Assembly: GCF_017377775.1 (NCBI RefSeq)
Contig: NZ_JAFVLN010000023.1
Coordinates: 1 to 64,000 of the forward strand
Length of the DNA stretch: 64,000 nucleotides
Reading direction: 5' to 3'
DNA from: Streptomyces sp. VRA16 Mangrove soil
Lineage (GTDB): Bacteria; Actinomycetota; Actinomycetes; Streptomycetales; Streptomycetaceae
Shown: one piece after another, positions 25,515 to 33,664 of the stretch
Layout: each line of letters begins with the position of its first letter
Position numbering within the stretch: the first letter of the stretch is position 1
Made by a program: the position numbers and the translations under genes
Notes under the pieces: generated by a model
Told to the model about the DNA's origin: nothing
Database searches by the model: none
Seen by the model: only the letters and a program-made list of their open reading frames with translations

Positions 25515-26177
25515 TCACTCGGCGGCGACCACGGCCTCCGACGACTCGGCGGCCGCTGCGGCCTCGTGCTTGGCGGCAGCCTTGGTGGCCCGCCGCTTCA
25601 CGATGAGCATCGAGGCGACCCCGACGAGCACCGCGGCCCCGAGCCCCACGTACGAGAACCGCTTCAGCCAGTCCTCGGCGACCACGCCCACGTAGTAGAT
25701 GACGGCGGTCGTGCCACCGGCCCAGGCCACACCGCCGAGGAAGTTGGCGATGAGGAACTTCCAGTACGGCATGTGCAGCACACCGGCGAGCGGACCGGCG
25801 AAGATCCGCAGCAGCGCGATGAACCGGCCGAAGAAGACGGCCCACATGCCCCACTTCTCGAAGGACCGCTCGGCGGTGGCGACGTGCGCGGGCCCGAAGT
25901 GCCGGGGGAACTTGGCACCCAGTTTCGCGAGCAGCGGCCGTCCGCCCTTGCGCCCGATCGCGTACCCGATGGAGTCGCCGACGACGGCGCCGGCCGTGGC
26001 GCAGACGCCGAGCACGATCGGGTTGATGTCACCGTGCTGCGAGGACAGCAGCGCGGCGGAGACCAGCACGATCTCACCGGGCAGCGGGATACCGAGGCTC
26101 TCCAGGCCGATGACGCCCGCCACCAGGGCGTAGATCGCAACGGCCGGAATCGTGTCGAGCCACTCCTGAATGTGCAA
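25515..26177 (-). CDS. DedA family membrane protein
   Basis: 220 residues from TTG 26177, with GGGAGG 11 nt upstream. GLESLGIPLPGEIVLVSAAL, GYAIGRKGGRPLLAK and FFGRFIALLRIFAGPLAGVL are the hallmark segments of DedA/SNARE-associated proteins, which in bacteria help recycle undecaprenyl phosphate or phosphatidylethanolamine across the membrane. The C-terminus is Ala/Glu-rich. Stands alone; convergent with the carbonic anhydrase-like gene. Confidence 0.9.
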   Translation of the reverse strand: MHIQEWLDTIPAVAIYALVAGVIGLESLGIPLPGEIVLVSAALLSSQHGDINPIVLGVCATAGAVVGDSIGYAIGRKGGRPLLAKLGAKFPRHFGPAHVATAERSFEKWGMWAVFFGRFIALLRIFAGPLAGVLHMPYWKFLIANFLGGVAWAGGTTAVIYYVGVVAEDWLKRFSYVGLGAAVLVGVASMLIVKRRATKAAAKHEAAAAAESSEAVVAAE

Positions 26178-26411
26178 AGCAGCCGCCTCCCGTAAGTCCC
26201 AGCAAGTGGTGTACCCGGCGTGCGCGCTCCCCTCTTGCCACGCACGCCGGGCAGCCTACCTGCTCCCTGTGACACTGTTTGTGCCGCTCCTTATGACGCG
26301 GCCCCGTCCCGCACCGTGCATCGGTGATCGCCGTGAACCGACGAGGCGGGGGCGCGACTCGCGGTGACCCCGTCGGCTCAGAGCTGGGGTCGGGTCACGC
26401 GGGCACCCCCC

Positions 26412-26810
26412 TCAGGAGTGCGCGTGCAGGGGGTCGGCCTCGGGGTGGGTGAACGTGACGGGCTTGCCGAGTTCGCGGGCGTAGGCGATCTCGGCGGTGG
26501 TCGACGTGCCGACGTAGTGGCCGACGACGAGGACCTCGTCGGCGAGCCGGATCTTCGCGCGGTGCAGCTCGTCGAGACGTGCCTTTCCGGCCCGGGCCTC
26601 GGCTTCGTCGGCCCACAGCGAGCCGGCGGTCTTCGTGTCGCAGCCGGGCTTGACGACGATGTGACCGGCCCACGTCAGCCTGAGGTCCTCCCCGGTCATC
26701 TCGTCCATGAAGCGGGTGGAGCCGCAGAGGGCGACGATCTTCGGGATGCCGAGACGTTCCTTCGCGTCGGCCAACTCCTGCGCCGGGGTGCGCAGTCGCG
26801 GGTACGTCAT
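26412..26810 (-). CDS. Nucleoside 2-deoxyribosyltransferase-like protein
   Basis: 132 residues from ATG 26810; AGGAGG lies 7 nt upstream. IPKIVALCGSTRFMDEMTGE near residue 30 and ADEVLVVGHYVGTSTTAEIA later resemble the DUF4406/nucleoside deoxyribosyltransferase-like Rossmann fold (substrate loop CGSTRF; VVGHYVGTSTxxE). A true catalytic function is not shown. The same type of short protein is common in actinomycetes, often near phage or plasmid genes. Confidence 0.7.
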   Translation of the reverse strand: MTYPRLRTPAQELADAKERLGIPKIVALCGSTRFMDEMTGEDLRLTWAGHIVVKPGCDTKTAGSLWADEAEARAGKARLDELHRAKIRLADEVLVVGHYVGTSTTAEIAYARELGKPVTFTHPEADPLHAHS

Positions 26811-26853
26811 GCAATGCCTCCTGGTGTGCGAGCACATGGCCGGGGACCGGCCC

Positions 26854-27558
26854 TCAGACGTGTTGGCCGAGCAGCGTCTCCGCCTGGCCCCCGAGCCCCG
26901 CGTCGCGGGCGCGGACCGCCGCCGAGGCGCGGTCGTGGACTTCCAGCTTGGCGAAGATGCGGGTGACGTAGTTCCGGACCGTTTTCTCGGCGAGGAAGAG
27001 GCGGCGGGCTATCTGCTGGTTCCCCAGGCCGTCCGCGAGCAGTTCGAGGATTTCCATTTCACGGGCCGTCAGATCGGCGAATCCGGTCAGCTCGGGAAGA
27101 CTCGGCATCGTGGAGAAGTATCTGCTGAATCTCGCCGCTATCGTGGGGCTGAAAGCGGCTCCGCCCTTGGCGACCAGGCGAATGGAGTGGAGGAGTTCTT
27201 CCGGTGAACCGATGCGTGAAAGATAGCCGTTGACGCCGACGCGCAGAGCGGCCACTATCACGTCGTCGTCATCGTTCTGAGAGACGACGAGAGTCTTCGG
27301 CCGGCTCTTCGCGCGCCCGTACGTGGAAAGGATTTCCTGGACGTTCTCGCAGATGAAACGCTTCGACGGCGGCTCTCCGAGGATGATGACATGGGGTTGA
27401 GGCAGCGTTTCCGGCCGACATCGAAGGGTGCCGGAGCCGCCGTCCGGGCGGCATATGAGGGTCATCGCCACGTCTTTGTCGACGATGGCCTCAAGGCCGG
27501 CGAGCGCGACCGGATCCTCACTTCGAATCAGCAGGTTGATTGCGCCGGCCGATGTCAT
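26854..27558 (-). CDS. LuxR-type regulator with degenerate receiver domain
   Basis: 234 residues. The C-terminal GerE/LuxR HTH is intact: LTAREMEILELLADGLGNQQ, IARRLFLAEKTVRNYVTRIF. The N-terminal receiver-like part begins INLLIRSEDPVALAGLEAIV, but where a phospho-acceptor Asp is expected the sequence is PHVIILGEPPSK, with no Asp. It therefore probably acts without phosphorylation. It is divergent from the histidine kinase at 27840, but a complete response regulator at 38117 is the better partner for that kinase. Upstream 281 nt are AT-richer and hold promoters for both directions. Confidence 0.83.
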   Translation of the reverse strand: MTSAGAINLLIRSEDPVALAGLEAIVDKDVAMTLICRPDGGSGTLRCRPETLPQPHVIILGEPPSKRFICENVQEILSTYGRAKSRPKTLVVSQNDDDDVIVAALRVGVNGYLSRIGSPEELLHSIRLVAKGGAAFSPTIAARFSRYFSTMPSLPELTGFADLTAREMEILELLADGLGNQQIARRLFLAEKTVRNYVTRIFAKLEVHDRASAAVRARDAGLGGQAETLLGQHV

Positions 27559-27839
27559 TCTCCCTGCGCCCCCTTCGTCTCCGAGTGGCCTGAAACATGG
27601 GCGTGGAGAATTTGCACAAGACTCCTTCTGGTCATCATCCGTCCACGGGGAAGGTGAGAGAGGTGGGGGAACGGGAGCATGGCGCTACGCGTGTCGAGTA
27701 TGCGGACGGGATTCAAAGGAACGCAAGTTCGCCCCACGAATGGGACGACTCCCCTCCGGTTAAGGGCGGTTCATGGGTGATTCTCGGTCAGAAAAGGGCG
27801 CGTTGGACGCACGCACGGTCGGGCGCATACTTTCGCCGC

Positions 27840-29018
27840 ATGGTCGATAGCCGCGTGGTCGATATCCGTGCCCGGCACCTGGTCCTGCTCGACGTGCCGG
27901 CCGCGCTCGGATTCGCGCTGCTCGTGCAGCTGGAGCCGCTGCGGCCCGCTGCGGAGGCGGGCGGCGGCGCGGGCGGCTGGCCGCTGTCCCTCGCCGCCGC
28001 GCTGCCCCTGGTCGCCCGGCGTCTGTGGCCGCTGCCGGTCTTCGGGTTCGTCCTGATCGTGGCCTGCGCGGCACTGTCGTACGGGCTCGGCCCGGTCCCC
28101 TTCCTCGCCGCCGCCTACGCCCTCTACCCGGTGGCCGTGACCCGGCGCAGGCCCGGCCGTTCCGCGGTCGTGGTCGGCGGGGTCTGCGTGGCCGGCGCCG
28201 CCCTGCTGACCCTGGGCGGCGGCCGCCACTACGAGGGCGGAACCGGCGCCGTCCAGGGCGTGTTCGGGGCGCTGGTCCTGGGCGCCACCTGGGCCGCGGG
28301 GGCCGCCGTGGGAGAGCGCCGGGAGAGCCTGCGACGCGTCATCGAGCAGACCGCGGAACGGGCCAAGGTCGAGGAACGGCTGCGCATCGCCCGCGACATC
28401 CACGACGTGGTCACGCACAGCGTGGGGCTCATCGCGGTCAAGGCGGGCATCGCCAACCACGTCGTCGACACCCACCCCGACGAGGCGCGGGACGCGCTCG
28501 TCGTGATCGAGGACGTCAGCCGCAAGGCACTGCGTGACATGCGGGCCACGCTGACGCTGCTGCGCAAGGACGAGAACGGCCGCCCCGACCGCGCCCTGCC
28601 CGACCCCCGCGCACCCCACGACCTGCGGCCCGTGGCCGGGCTCGGCGACCTGCCCGAACTCGTGGCGACCGCCGAGGCCGGGGGCGTCCGCGTCGACTTG
28701 AGCACGCACTGCCCGCAGCAGCCCCCGGACGGCGTCGCCACCTCCGCGTACCGGATCGTGCAGGAAGCCCTGACCAACACCGTGAAGCACGCGGCGCCGA
28801 CCCACTGCCGGGTCCGGGTGACGGCCCGGAACGGTCTGCTGGAGATCGACGTCGACGACGACGGCCCGGCGCCGGGCGCCGCGCATCGGCCCGCCGTGCC
28901 CGGTGGCGGTCTCGGCCTGGTCGGGATGCGGGAGCGGGCCACCGCGCACGGCGGCAGCCTCACCGCGGGGCCGCGCGAGGGCGGCGGGTTCCGGGTCGCG
29001 GCGACCCTGCCCTACTGA
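27840..29018 (+). CDS. Sensor histidine kinase of the lasso cluster (HisKA_3)
   Basis: 392 residues from ATG 27840 (no clear ribosome site; possibly leaderless). About five hydrophobic segments lie in residues 15-155, then the dimer/phospho-acceptor RIARDIHDVVTHSVGLIAVK with His188, an N box in VQEALTNTVKHAAPTHC, and a final GGGLGLVGMRERATAHGG. This is a NarL-partner kinase of the DesK/LiaS type. The cognate regulator is probably the NarL-type protein at 38117, at the other end of the cluster. The membrane-embedded sensor could detect envelope stress or the peptide itself. Confidence 0.88.
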   Translation: MVDSRVVDIRARHLVLLDVPAALGFALLVQLEPLRPAAEAGGGAGGWPLSLAAALPLVARRLWPLPVFGFVLIVACAALSYGLGPVPFLAAAYALYPVAVTRRRPGRSAVVVGGVCVAGAALLTLGGGRHYEGGTGAVQGVFGALVLGATWAAGAAVGERRESLRRVIEQTAERAKVEERLRIARDIHDVVTHSVGLIAVKAGIANHVVDTHPDEARDALVVIEDVSRKALRDMRATLTLLRKDENGRPDRALPDPRAPHDLRPVAGLGDLPELVATAEAGGVRVDLSTHCPQQPPDGVATSAYRIVQEALTNTVKHAAPTHCRVRVTARNGLLEIDVDDDGPAPGAAHRPAVPGGGLGLVGMRERATAHGGSLTAGPREGGGFRVAATLPY

Positions 29019-29141
29019 CGGCGCGGCACGGCTGGCCTGAACCGGCCTCATTCTCAAGTATGGGTGCGCGGCGCCGAGCCCCCGCCGCCTTCCCGTCCCG
29101 CGACCGATGCGGGGCGCCGTCCGCGCCGCGAGACTTGCGGT

Positions 29142-30059
29142 GTGATCGACGCCTTGAACCTGACCAAGCGCTACGGGGAGCACACCGTCGTCGGCGGACT
29201 GACCTTCACGGTGCGGCCCGGGACCGTCACGGGGTTCCTGGGACCCAACGGAGCCGGCAAGTCCACGACCCTGCGGATGATGCTCGGCCTGACGCGCCCC
29301 GACGAGGGCTCCGCGCGCATCGGCGGGCACGCCTACCAGGACCTGCGCCACCCGGCCCGGCACGTGGGCGCCCTCCTGGAGACCTCGGTCCCGCACAAGA
29401 GCCTGACCGCCGTGGACCATCTGCGCTGGCTGGCCCGGAGCAACCGGATCCCGCGCCGCCGCGTCGACGAGGTGCTGGACGCGGTGGGGCTCACCGGCGC
29501 CGCCCGCCGCCGCGTCGGGACCTTCTCGCTCGGCATGGGGCAGCGGCTCGGGCTCGCCGCCGCGCTGCTCGGCGACCCGCCTGTCCTGATGCTCGACGAA
29601 CCCGTCAACGGCCTGGACGCGGAGGGCATCCGGTGGCTGCGCGAACTCCTGCGCGGCAGAGCCGCCGAGGGCCGCACCGTCCTCGTCTCCAGCCATCTGA
29701 TGGCGGAGATGTCCATGGTCGCCGACCACCTCGTCGTCATCGACCGCGGCCGGCTCCTCGCCGACACCGGGATGCAGGACTTCATCCAGCGCCACGGACG
29801 CTCGTACGTGCGCGTCCGCACTCCGCAACCCGGGCCGCTGAGCCGGGAGTTGGAGCGCAAGGGCGCCTCCTTGGCCGCGGGGTCCGACGGCAGCCTGGAG
29901 GTGTCCGGGCTCACCGCGGGCGAGGTCAGCCAGGTCGCCGCCGCGGGCGGCCTCGCCCTCGACGAACTCAGCACGCACACCGCCTCGTTGGAGGACACCT
30001 TCCTCGGCCTCGTCGGGAAGCAGCACGGGCAGCAGCCCGAAGGGAGCACCCGTGTCTGA
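29142..30059 (+). CDS. ABC transporter ATPase (BcrA-like)
   Basis: 305 residues from GTG 29142. Walker A is GFLGPNGAGKSTTLR, signature FSLGMGQRLGLAAALLGD, Walker B PPVLMLDEPVNGLDAEG, switch His in VSSHLMAEM. It resembles ATPases of bacitracin/lantibiotic-type self-protection pumps. It follows the histidine kinase (123 nt) and overlaps its permease gene by 8 nt. The kinase-plus-ABC pair upstream of the precursor points to self-resistance, separate from the exporter pair inside the cluster. Confidence 0.9.
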   Translation: MIDALNLTKRYGEHTVVGGLTFTVRPGTVTGFLGPNGAGKSTTLRMMLGLTRPDEGSARIGGHAYQDLRHPARHVGALLETSVPHKSLTAVDHLRWLARSNRIPRRRVDEVLDAVGLTGAARRRVGTFSLGMGQRLGLAAALLGDPPVLMLDEPVNGLDAEGIRWLRELLRGRAAEGRTVLVSSHLMAEMSMVADHLVVIDRGRLLADTGMQDFIQRHGRSYVRVRTPQPGPLSRELERKGASLAAGSDGSLEVSGLTAGEVSQVAAAGGLALDELSTHTASLEDTFLGLVGKQHGQQPEGSTRV

Positions 30060-30804
30060 GACGATCGCGGCCGTCGGGGCCGAGTTCATCAAGGTGCGCG
30101 CGATCCGCGCCACCTTCCTCGCGCTGCTCCTGTTCGCACCGCTCAGCGTGGCGATCGCCGCCCTCGACGGCTGGTCGGCGAAGTCGGCGATCGAGTCCGA
30201 CAACGGCATGCTGCGCGACGGCTTCACCGCTCAACAGGCGGGCCTGGACGGCATCTTGTACGGGCAGCTCGCGCTGATCGTGTTCGGGGTGCTCGTCTTC
30301 GCCTCCGAGTACGGCTCCGGCATGATGCGCGTCTCGCTGCTCGCCGTGCCCCGGCGCGGCCTCCTGTACGCCGCGAAGCTCACCGTCACCGCGGCGGCCG
30401 CGCTGCTCGTCGCGGTCCCCGTCACCGTCGTCGGGTACCTGGTCACCCAGGCCGCGCTCGGCCCGCACGGCGCGTCCATCGGCGACGCGGGCGTGCCCCG
30501 CGCGCTCGCCGGGGCGGTGCTCTACCTGACACTGATGAGCCTGTTCGCCGCCGGAGTGGCCGCCGCCGCGCGCAGCGCCGTGCTGCCGCTCGCCATCATG
30601 CTGCCGATGGTGCTCGCCGGGTCCCAGATCCTCTCCGTCATCGGGGCGACCAAGGAACTCGCCCGCTACTTCCCCGACCGGGCGGGCACCCAGATGCTCA
30701 CCGTCGACACGGATCACGCGGTGCGCGGCTGTGTCGTGCTGCTCGTGTGGACCGCGGCGGCGCTCGCCCTCGGCTACGTACGGCACCGGCGGTGGGACGC
30801 GTGA
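30052..30804 (+). CDS. ABC-2 type permease
   Basis: 250 residues, six predicted helices, starting GTG 30052 inside the ATPase gene. FIKVRAIRATFLALLLFAPLS opens the protein; GQLALIVFGVLVFASEYGSG and MLPMVLAGSQILSVIG are typical of BcrB/ABC-2 permeases. Forms the membrane part of the BcrA-like transporter. Last gene before the lasso precursor. Confidence 0.85.
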   Translation: MSETIAAVGAEFIKVRAIRATFLALLLFAPLSVAIAALDGWSAKSAIESDNGMLRDGFTAQQAGLDGILYGQLALIVFGVLVFASEYGSGMMRVSLLAVPRRGLLYAAKLTVTAAAALLVAVPVTVVGYLVTQAALGPHGASIGDAGVPRALAGAVLYLTLMSLFAAGVAAAARSAVLPLAIMLPMVLAGSQILSVIGATKELARYFPDRAGTQMLTVDTDHAVRGCVVLLVWTAAALALGYVRHRRWDA

Positions 30805-30825
30805 CGGGACCCGGGTGAGGCTCTC

Positions 30826-30899
30826 GTCCCACGCTTTTGGGACATGCCGCACCATAGCTTCCTCCCTGTCAGTCGCTTCCGGGCCGTACAGGTCGGCCC
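30826..30899 (+). promoter_or_regulatory. Lasso precursor upstream region with two inverted repeats
   Basis: In the 124-nt gap before the precursor gene: GTCCCA-cgcttt-TGGGAC (30826-30843), a candidate binding site for the response regulator, and GGGCCG-tacaggt-CGGCCC (30881-30899), a hairpin in the probable 5' leader. A CATAGC/TAGCTT hexamer (30853-30860) could be a -10 box. No consensus -35 is seen. Confidence 0.45.
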
Positions 30900-30928
30900 G
30901 GACGACCGGCCCAACCGGGAGGTACACC

Positions 30929-31060
30929 ATGTCCGTTGAGATCTACGAGCCCCCCATGCTCCAGGAAGTCGGCGACTTCGACGAGCTCACGAAGTGCCTC
31001 GGTGTCGGCAGCTGCAACGACTTCGCCGGCTGTGGCTACGCCATCGTCTGCTTCTGGTGA
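30929..31060 (+). CDS. mslA: Siamycin I (MS-271)-type lasso peptide precursor
   Basis: 43 residues from ATG 30929, with GGGAGG 6 nt upstream. The 22-residue leader contains YEPPMLQEVGDFDELTK: the Tyr-x-x-Pro-x-Leu and Gly parts are the recognition site for the RRE protein, and Thr21 is the conserved penultimate leader residue. The 21-residue core begins CLGVGSCNDF and ends AIVCFW. Cys1 would form the macrolactam with the side chain of Asp9; Cys1-Cys13 and Cys7-Cys19 form disulfides. Val4 and Ile17 match siamycin I, as opposed to siamycin II or aborycin. The C-terminal residue is Trp, the position epimerised to D-Trp in MS-271. Too short for many gene finders. Confidence 0.96.
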   Translation: MSVEIYEPPMLQEVGDFDELTKCLGVGSCNDFAGCGYAIVCFW

Positions 31061-31066
31061 ACACCT

Positions 31067-31125
31067 GCGGTGGCGGGGGGGGGGGGGGGGGGGGGGGCGG
31101 CCGGGGGGGCACGCCCGGCCACCGC
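31067..31125 (+). repeat. G23 tract within nested hairpins after the precursor gene
   Basis: A run of 23 G (31075-31097) is flanked by GCGGTGGC (31067-31074) and GCCACCGC (31118-31125), which pair perfectly. An inner alternative stem is GGCCGGG (31099-31105) with CCCGGCC (31114-31120). The element fills the gap between the precursor stop and the cyclase start. It could lower readthrough so that more precursor than enzyme is made, or the run length could be a sequencing artefact. Confidence 0.65.
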
Positions 31126-31143
31126 CCGGGGGAACGAGGCGAC

Positions 31144-32979
31144 ATGGAATTCGTAGTGCTGCCGGACAGCCCGGCCGCCGCCGCGCCCGCGTCGGGCCTG
31201 CCGGCGAAGCGCCGGATCGACCACGCGTCGGGGCGGCCCTGGATCCTGGGCGACTGGCCCGAGGACGAGGCCGTCCTGGTCGAGGCCGGGCCGCGCCGGA
31301 TGGTGGTCCTCGGGCCCACCGACCTCGACGAACACACCGCGGCCGACCGGCTCGGCCGGCTGCGCACCCCGCACGACGCGGACCGGATCGCCGCCCGGCT
31401 CGCGGGCGGCTTCCACCTGCTGGTGTCGATGGACGGGCAGACCCGCGCCCAGGGTTCCGTCGTCGGCGTCCGGCAGATCTACACGGCCACCGTCGACGGT
31501 GTCACCGTGGCGGCGAGCGGTGTCGCACCGCTCCAACGGCTCACCGGCGCCGGGCTCGACGCGGCCGTGCTCGCCGCCCGGCTGCTCGCGCCGGGCGGAG
31601 CGCCGTGGCCCCTCGCCCAGCGGCCCGTCCGCCGCGGCATCGAGGCGCTGCGCACCGGGCACTGGCTGCACCTCGACGCCGACGGCCGCGCGGAGCAGGT
31701 GCGTTGGTGGCGACTTCCCGCGCCGACGCTGTCGCTGGCCGAGGGCGCGGGCGCCGTCCGCTCGGCCCTGAGCGACGCGCTCGCCGCCCGGGTCAGGACC
31801 GGCCGGACGATCAGCGCCGACCTGTCCGGCGGCATGGACTCCACCTCGCTGTGCTTCCTCGCCGACGCGGCGGGCGCCGACCTCGTCACGTACCACGTGG
31901 CCCCCCTCGACAGCGCCAACGAGGACACCGCGTGGGCGCACAGGGCGGCCGCCCTGCTGCCGCGGGCCCGTCATCACACGCTCACCTCGGACCGGGCCGA
32001 GAACCTCTTCGACGTCGGCTACACCGCCGACCACACGGACGCCGCCCCCGAGGGCCCCTCCACCTGGGCCTCAGGACTCACCCACATCCGTGACCTGGCC
32101 CGGCGCGCCCGCGGCGAGGGCTCGGCGCTGCACCTCAGCGGCTTCGGCGGTGACGAGCTGTTCGGCCGGATGCCCACCTCCGCCTGGTCGTTGGCGCGTG
32201 CCAGGCCGGTCAGCGGCCTGCGCCTGGTCAACCGTTACCGGCTCGCCAACCGCTGGTCGTGGGGCGGCACCGTGCGGGCGCTCGCCGACCGGTCGACGTT
32301 CCCGCGCGGCCTGGCCCGGGTCGCCGCCCGGATCGGCGATCCGCCGCCGCCGCTCGACACACCGGACTTCGGCTGGGTGTTCGCGCCCCGGATGCCCGCC
32401 TGGGCGACGCCGGACGCGGTGGCGGAGGTGCGGCGGTTGCTGCTGCGGGCCGCCGCCGAGCGGCCCGAGCCGCTGGACGCGGACCGCGCCCGGCACCAGG
32501 CGCTCGCCTCGCTGGTCTTCGAGGGCTCCACGATCCGCCAGGTCAACACGGCGCTCGCGGGCACCGGCATCGTGTGGGACGCGCCGTTCCTCGACGACCG
32601 CGTCATCGAGGCCGCGCTCGCCACCCGGGTCGATCAGCGCCTGGCGAGCGGCCGGTTCAAACCGCTGCTGACCGACGCGGTGCGCGGGGCCGTGCCCGAC
32701 GGCATCCTCGACCGCCGCGACAAGGGAGAGTTCAGCGCCGAGGCGTTCCGGGGCCTGGCCCGCAACCGGGCCCGGATCCTGGAGCTCGCCGAGGACTCGC
32801 GGCTCGCCGGGCTCGGTCTCATCGACCCGGCGAGGTTCCGCGCCGCGGTCCTCAACCCGGGGCCCATGTCCCACCACCTCCAGCCGATCGACACCACCGT
32901 GGCGTGCGAGAGCTGGCTCCGCACGCACACGAGCGCCCCGTGGGACGCGGATGTCCAGGACACAGGAGTACGCAGATGA
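31144..32979 (+). CDS. mslC: Lasso peptide macrolactam synthetase (asparagine synthase-like)
   Basis: 611 residues from ATG 31144 (GAGG upstream). The N-terminal half keeps the glutaminase fold but has no Cys2 nucleophile. The synthetase domain has the ATP-pyrophosphate loop ISADLSGGMDSTSLCFLADA (SGGMDS at 228-233) and downstream LHLSGFGGDELFGRM. It adenylates Asp9 of the core and joins it to the Cys1 amine, closing the ring after threading. Its start follows the G tract; its end overlaps the B1 gene as ATGA. Confidence 0.95.
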   Translation: MEFVVLPDSPAAAAPASGLPAKRRIDHASGRPWILGDWPEDEAVLVEAGPRRMVVLGPTDLDEHTAADRLGRLRTPHDADRIAARLAGGFHLLVSMDGQTRAQGSVVGVRQIYTATVDGVTVAASGVAPLQRLTGAGLDAAVLAARLLAPGGAPWPLAQRPVRRGIEALRTGHWLHLDADGRAEQVRWWRLPAPTLSLAEGAGAVRSALSDALAARVRTGRTISADLSGGMDSTSLCFLADAAGADLVTYHVAPLDSANEDTAWAHRAAALLPRARHHTLTSDRAENLFDVGYTADHTDAAPEGPSTWASGLTHIRDLARRARGEGSALHLSGFGGDELFGRMPTSAWSLARARPVSGLRLVNRYRLANRWSWGGTVRALADRSTFPRGLARVAARIGDPPPPLDTPDFGWVFAPRMPAWATPDAVAEVRRLLLRAAAERPEPLDADRARHQALASLVFEGSTIRQVNTALAGTGIVWDAPFLDDRVIEAALATRVDQRLASGRFKPLLTDAVRGAVPDGILDRRDKGEFSAEAFRGLARNRARILELAEDSRLAGLGLIDPARFRAAVLNPGPMSHHLQPIDTTVACESWLRTHTSAPWDADVQDTGVRR

Positions 32980-33239
32980 AGCTGAGCCTCGCCCCCGACG
33001 TCACCCTCACCGACGTCGAGTCGGGGGCCGTCCTGCTCGACGGACGGCACGGCAGGTACTGGCAGTTGAACGCCTCGGGGTCGGCCGTGCTGCGCAGACT
33101 GCTCGACGGGCACGCCCCGGACGCGGTCGCCGCGAGCATGTCCGAGGTCGCGCCGGTCACCGAGGACCGGGCCCGGCAGGACGTACGGGCGCTCATCGAC
33201 TCGCTCAGCGCGGCGCGTCTCCTGGAGGTCACCCCGTGA
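32976..33239 (+). CDS. mslB1: Lasso RRE protein B1 (PqqD-like)
   Basis: 87 residues from ATG 32976 (GGAG upstream; ATGA overlap with C). SLAPDVTLTDVESGAVLLDG, then GRYWQLNASGSAVLRRLLDG is a PqqD-type winged helix. It binds the precursor leader (Tyr/Pro/Leu motif) and delivers it to the B2 protease. Split B1/B2 is the usual actinobacterial form. Confidence 0.93.
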   Translation: MKLSLAPDVTLTDVESGAVLLDGRHGRYWQLNASGSAVLRRLLDGHAPDAVAASMSEVAPVTEDRARQDVRALIDSLSAARLLEVTP

Positions 33240-33664
33240 CGACGCCCGCGGTCGCCGAACACGCGGCCCGCCTCCCCCTGCGCCGCCAGCTCGCGCCCCG
33301 CTGCGCGGCCGGCGCCGCCCGCCTGCTGGTCCGGCTGCCCCCGGCCCGGCTGCACCGCGTGCTCGGCGTGCTGAGCCGGGGCGCCCGGCCCGCCGGGTAC
33401 GCCGACGTCGCCCGCGCCCGCCGCTCCGTCGTCTCGGTCAGCACCCGGTGCGCCGGCCTCGGCTGCCTCCAACGCTCCGTCGCCACCGTCCTGTTGTGCC
33501 GCGCCAGGGGCCGCTGGGCCGACTGGTGCACCGGCTTTCGCACCCAGCCGTTCGGCGCGCACGCCTGGGTCGAGGTCGAGGGGCGTCCCGTCGACGAGCC
33601 CGGCGAACTCAGCGCGTTCCGCACCGTCCTCGCCGTACGCCTGCCGGAAGGGAGCCGCGCATGA
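33236..33664 (+). CDS. mslB2: Lasso leader peptidase B2 (transglutaminase-like)
   Basis: 142 residues from GTG 33236 (GTGA overlap with B1). The catalytic triad is probably Cys77 in GLGCLQRSVATVLLCRARG, His109 in PFGAHAWVEVEG and Asp120 in GRPVDEPGE. It removes the leader after Lys22 to free Cys1 for cyclisation. The next gene overlaps by 4 nt. Confidence 0.93.
   Translation: MTTPAVAEHAARLPLRRQLAPRCAAGAARLLVRLPPARLHRVLGVLSRGARPAGYADVARARRSVVSVSTRCAGLGCLQRSVATVLLCRARGRWADWCTGFRTQPFGAHAWVEVEGRPVDEPGELSAFRTVLAVRLPEGSRA

Noticed and set aside
27771..30227. Very long open frame (818 codons) on the minus strand across the kinase and ABC genes
   Set aside because: It is the shadow of three well-supported + strand genes with normal GC3 pattern; its translation is Arg/Gly/Ala-rich without any domain.
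30929..31060. Precursor as a lanthipeptide or thiopeptide
   Set aside because: Ring-forming Cys1/Asp9 spacing, leader motif and adjacent B1/B2/C genes are those of a lasso peptide; no LanB/M or YcaO gene is present.
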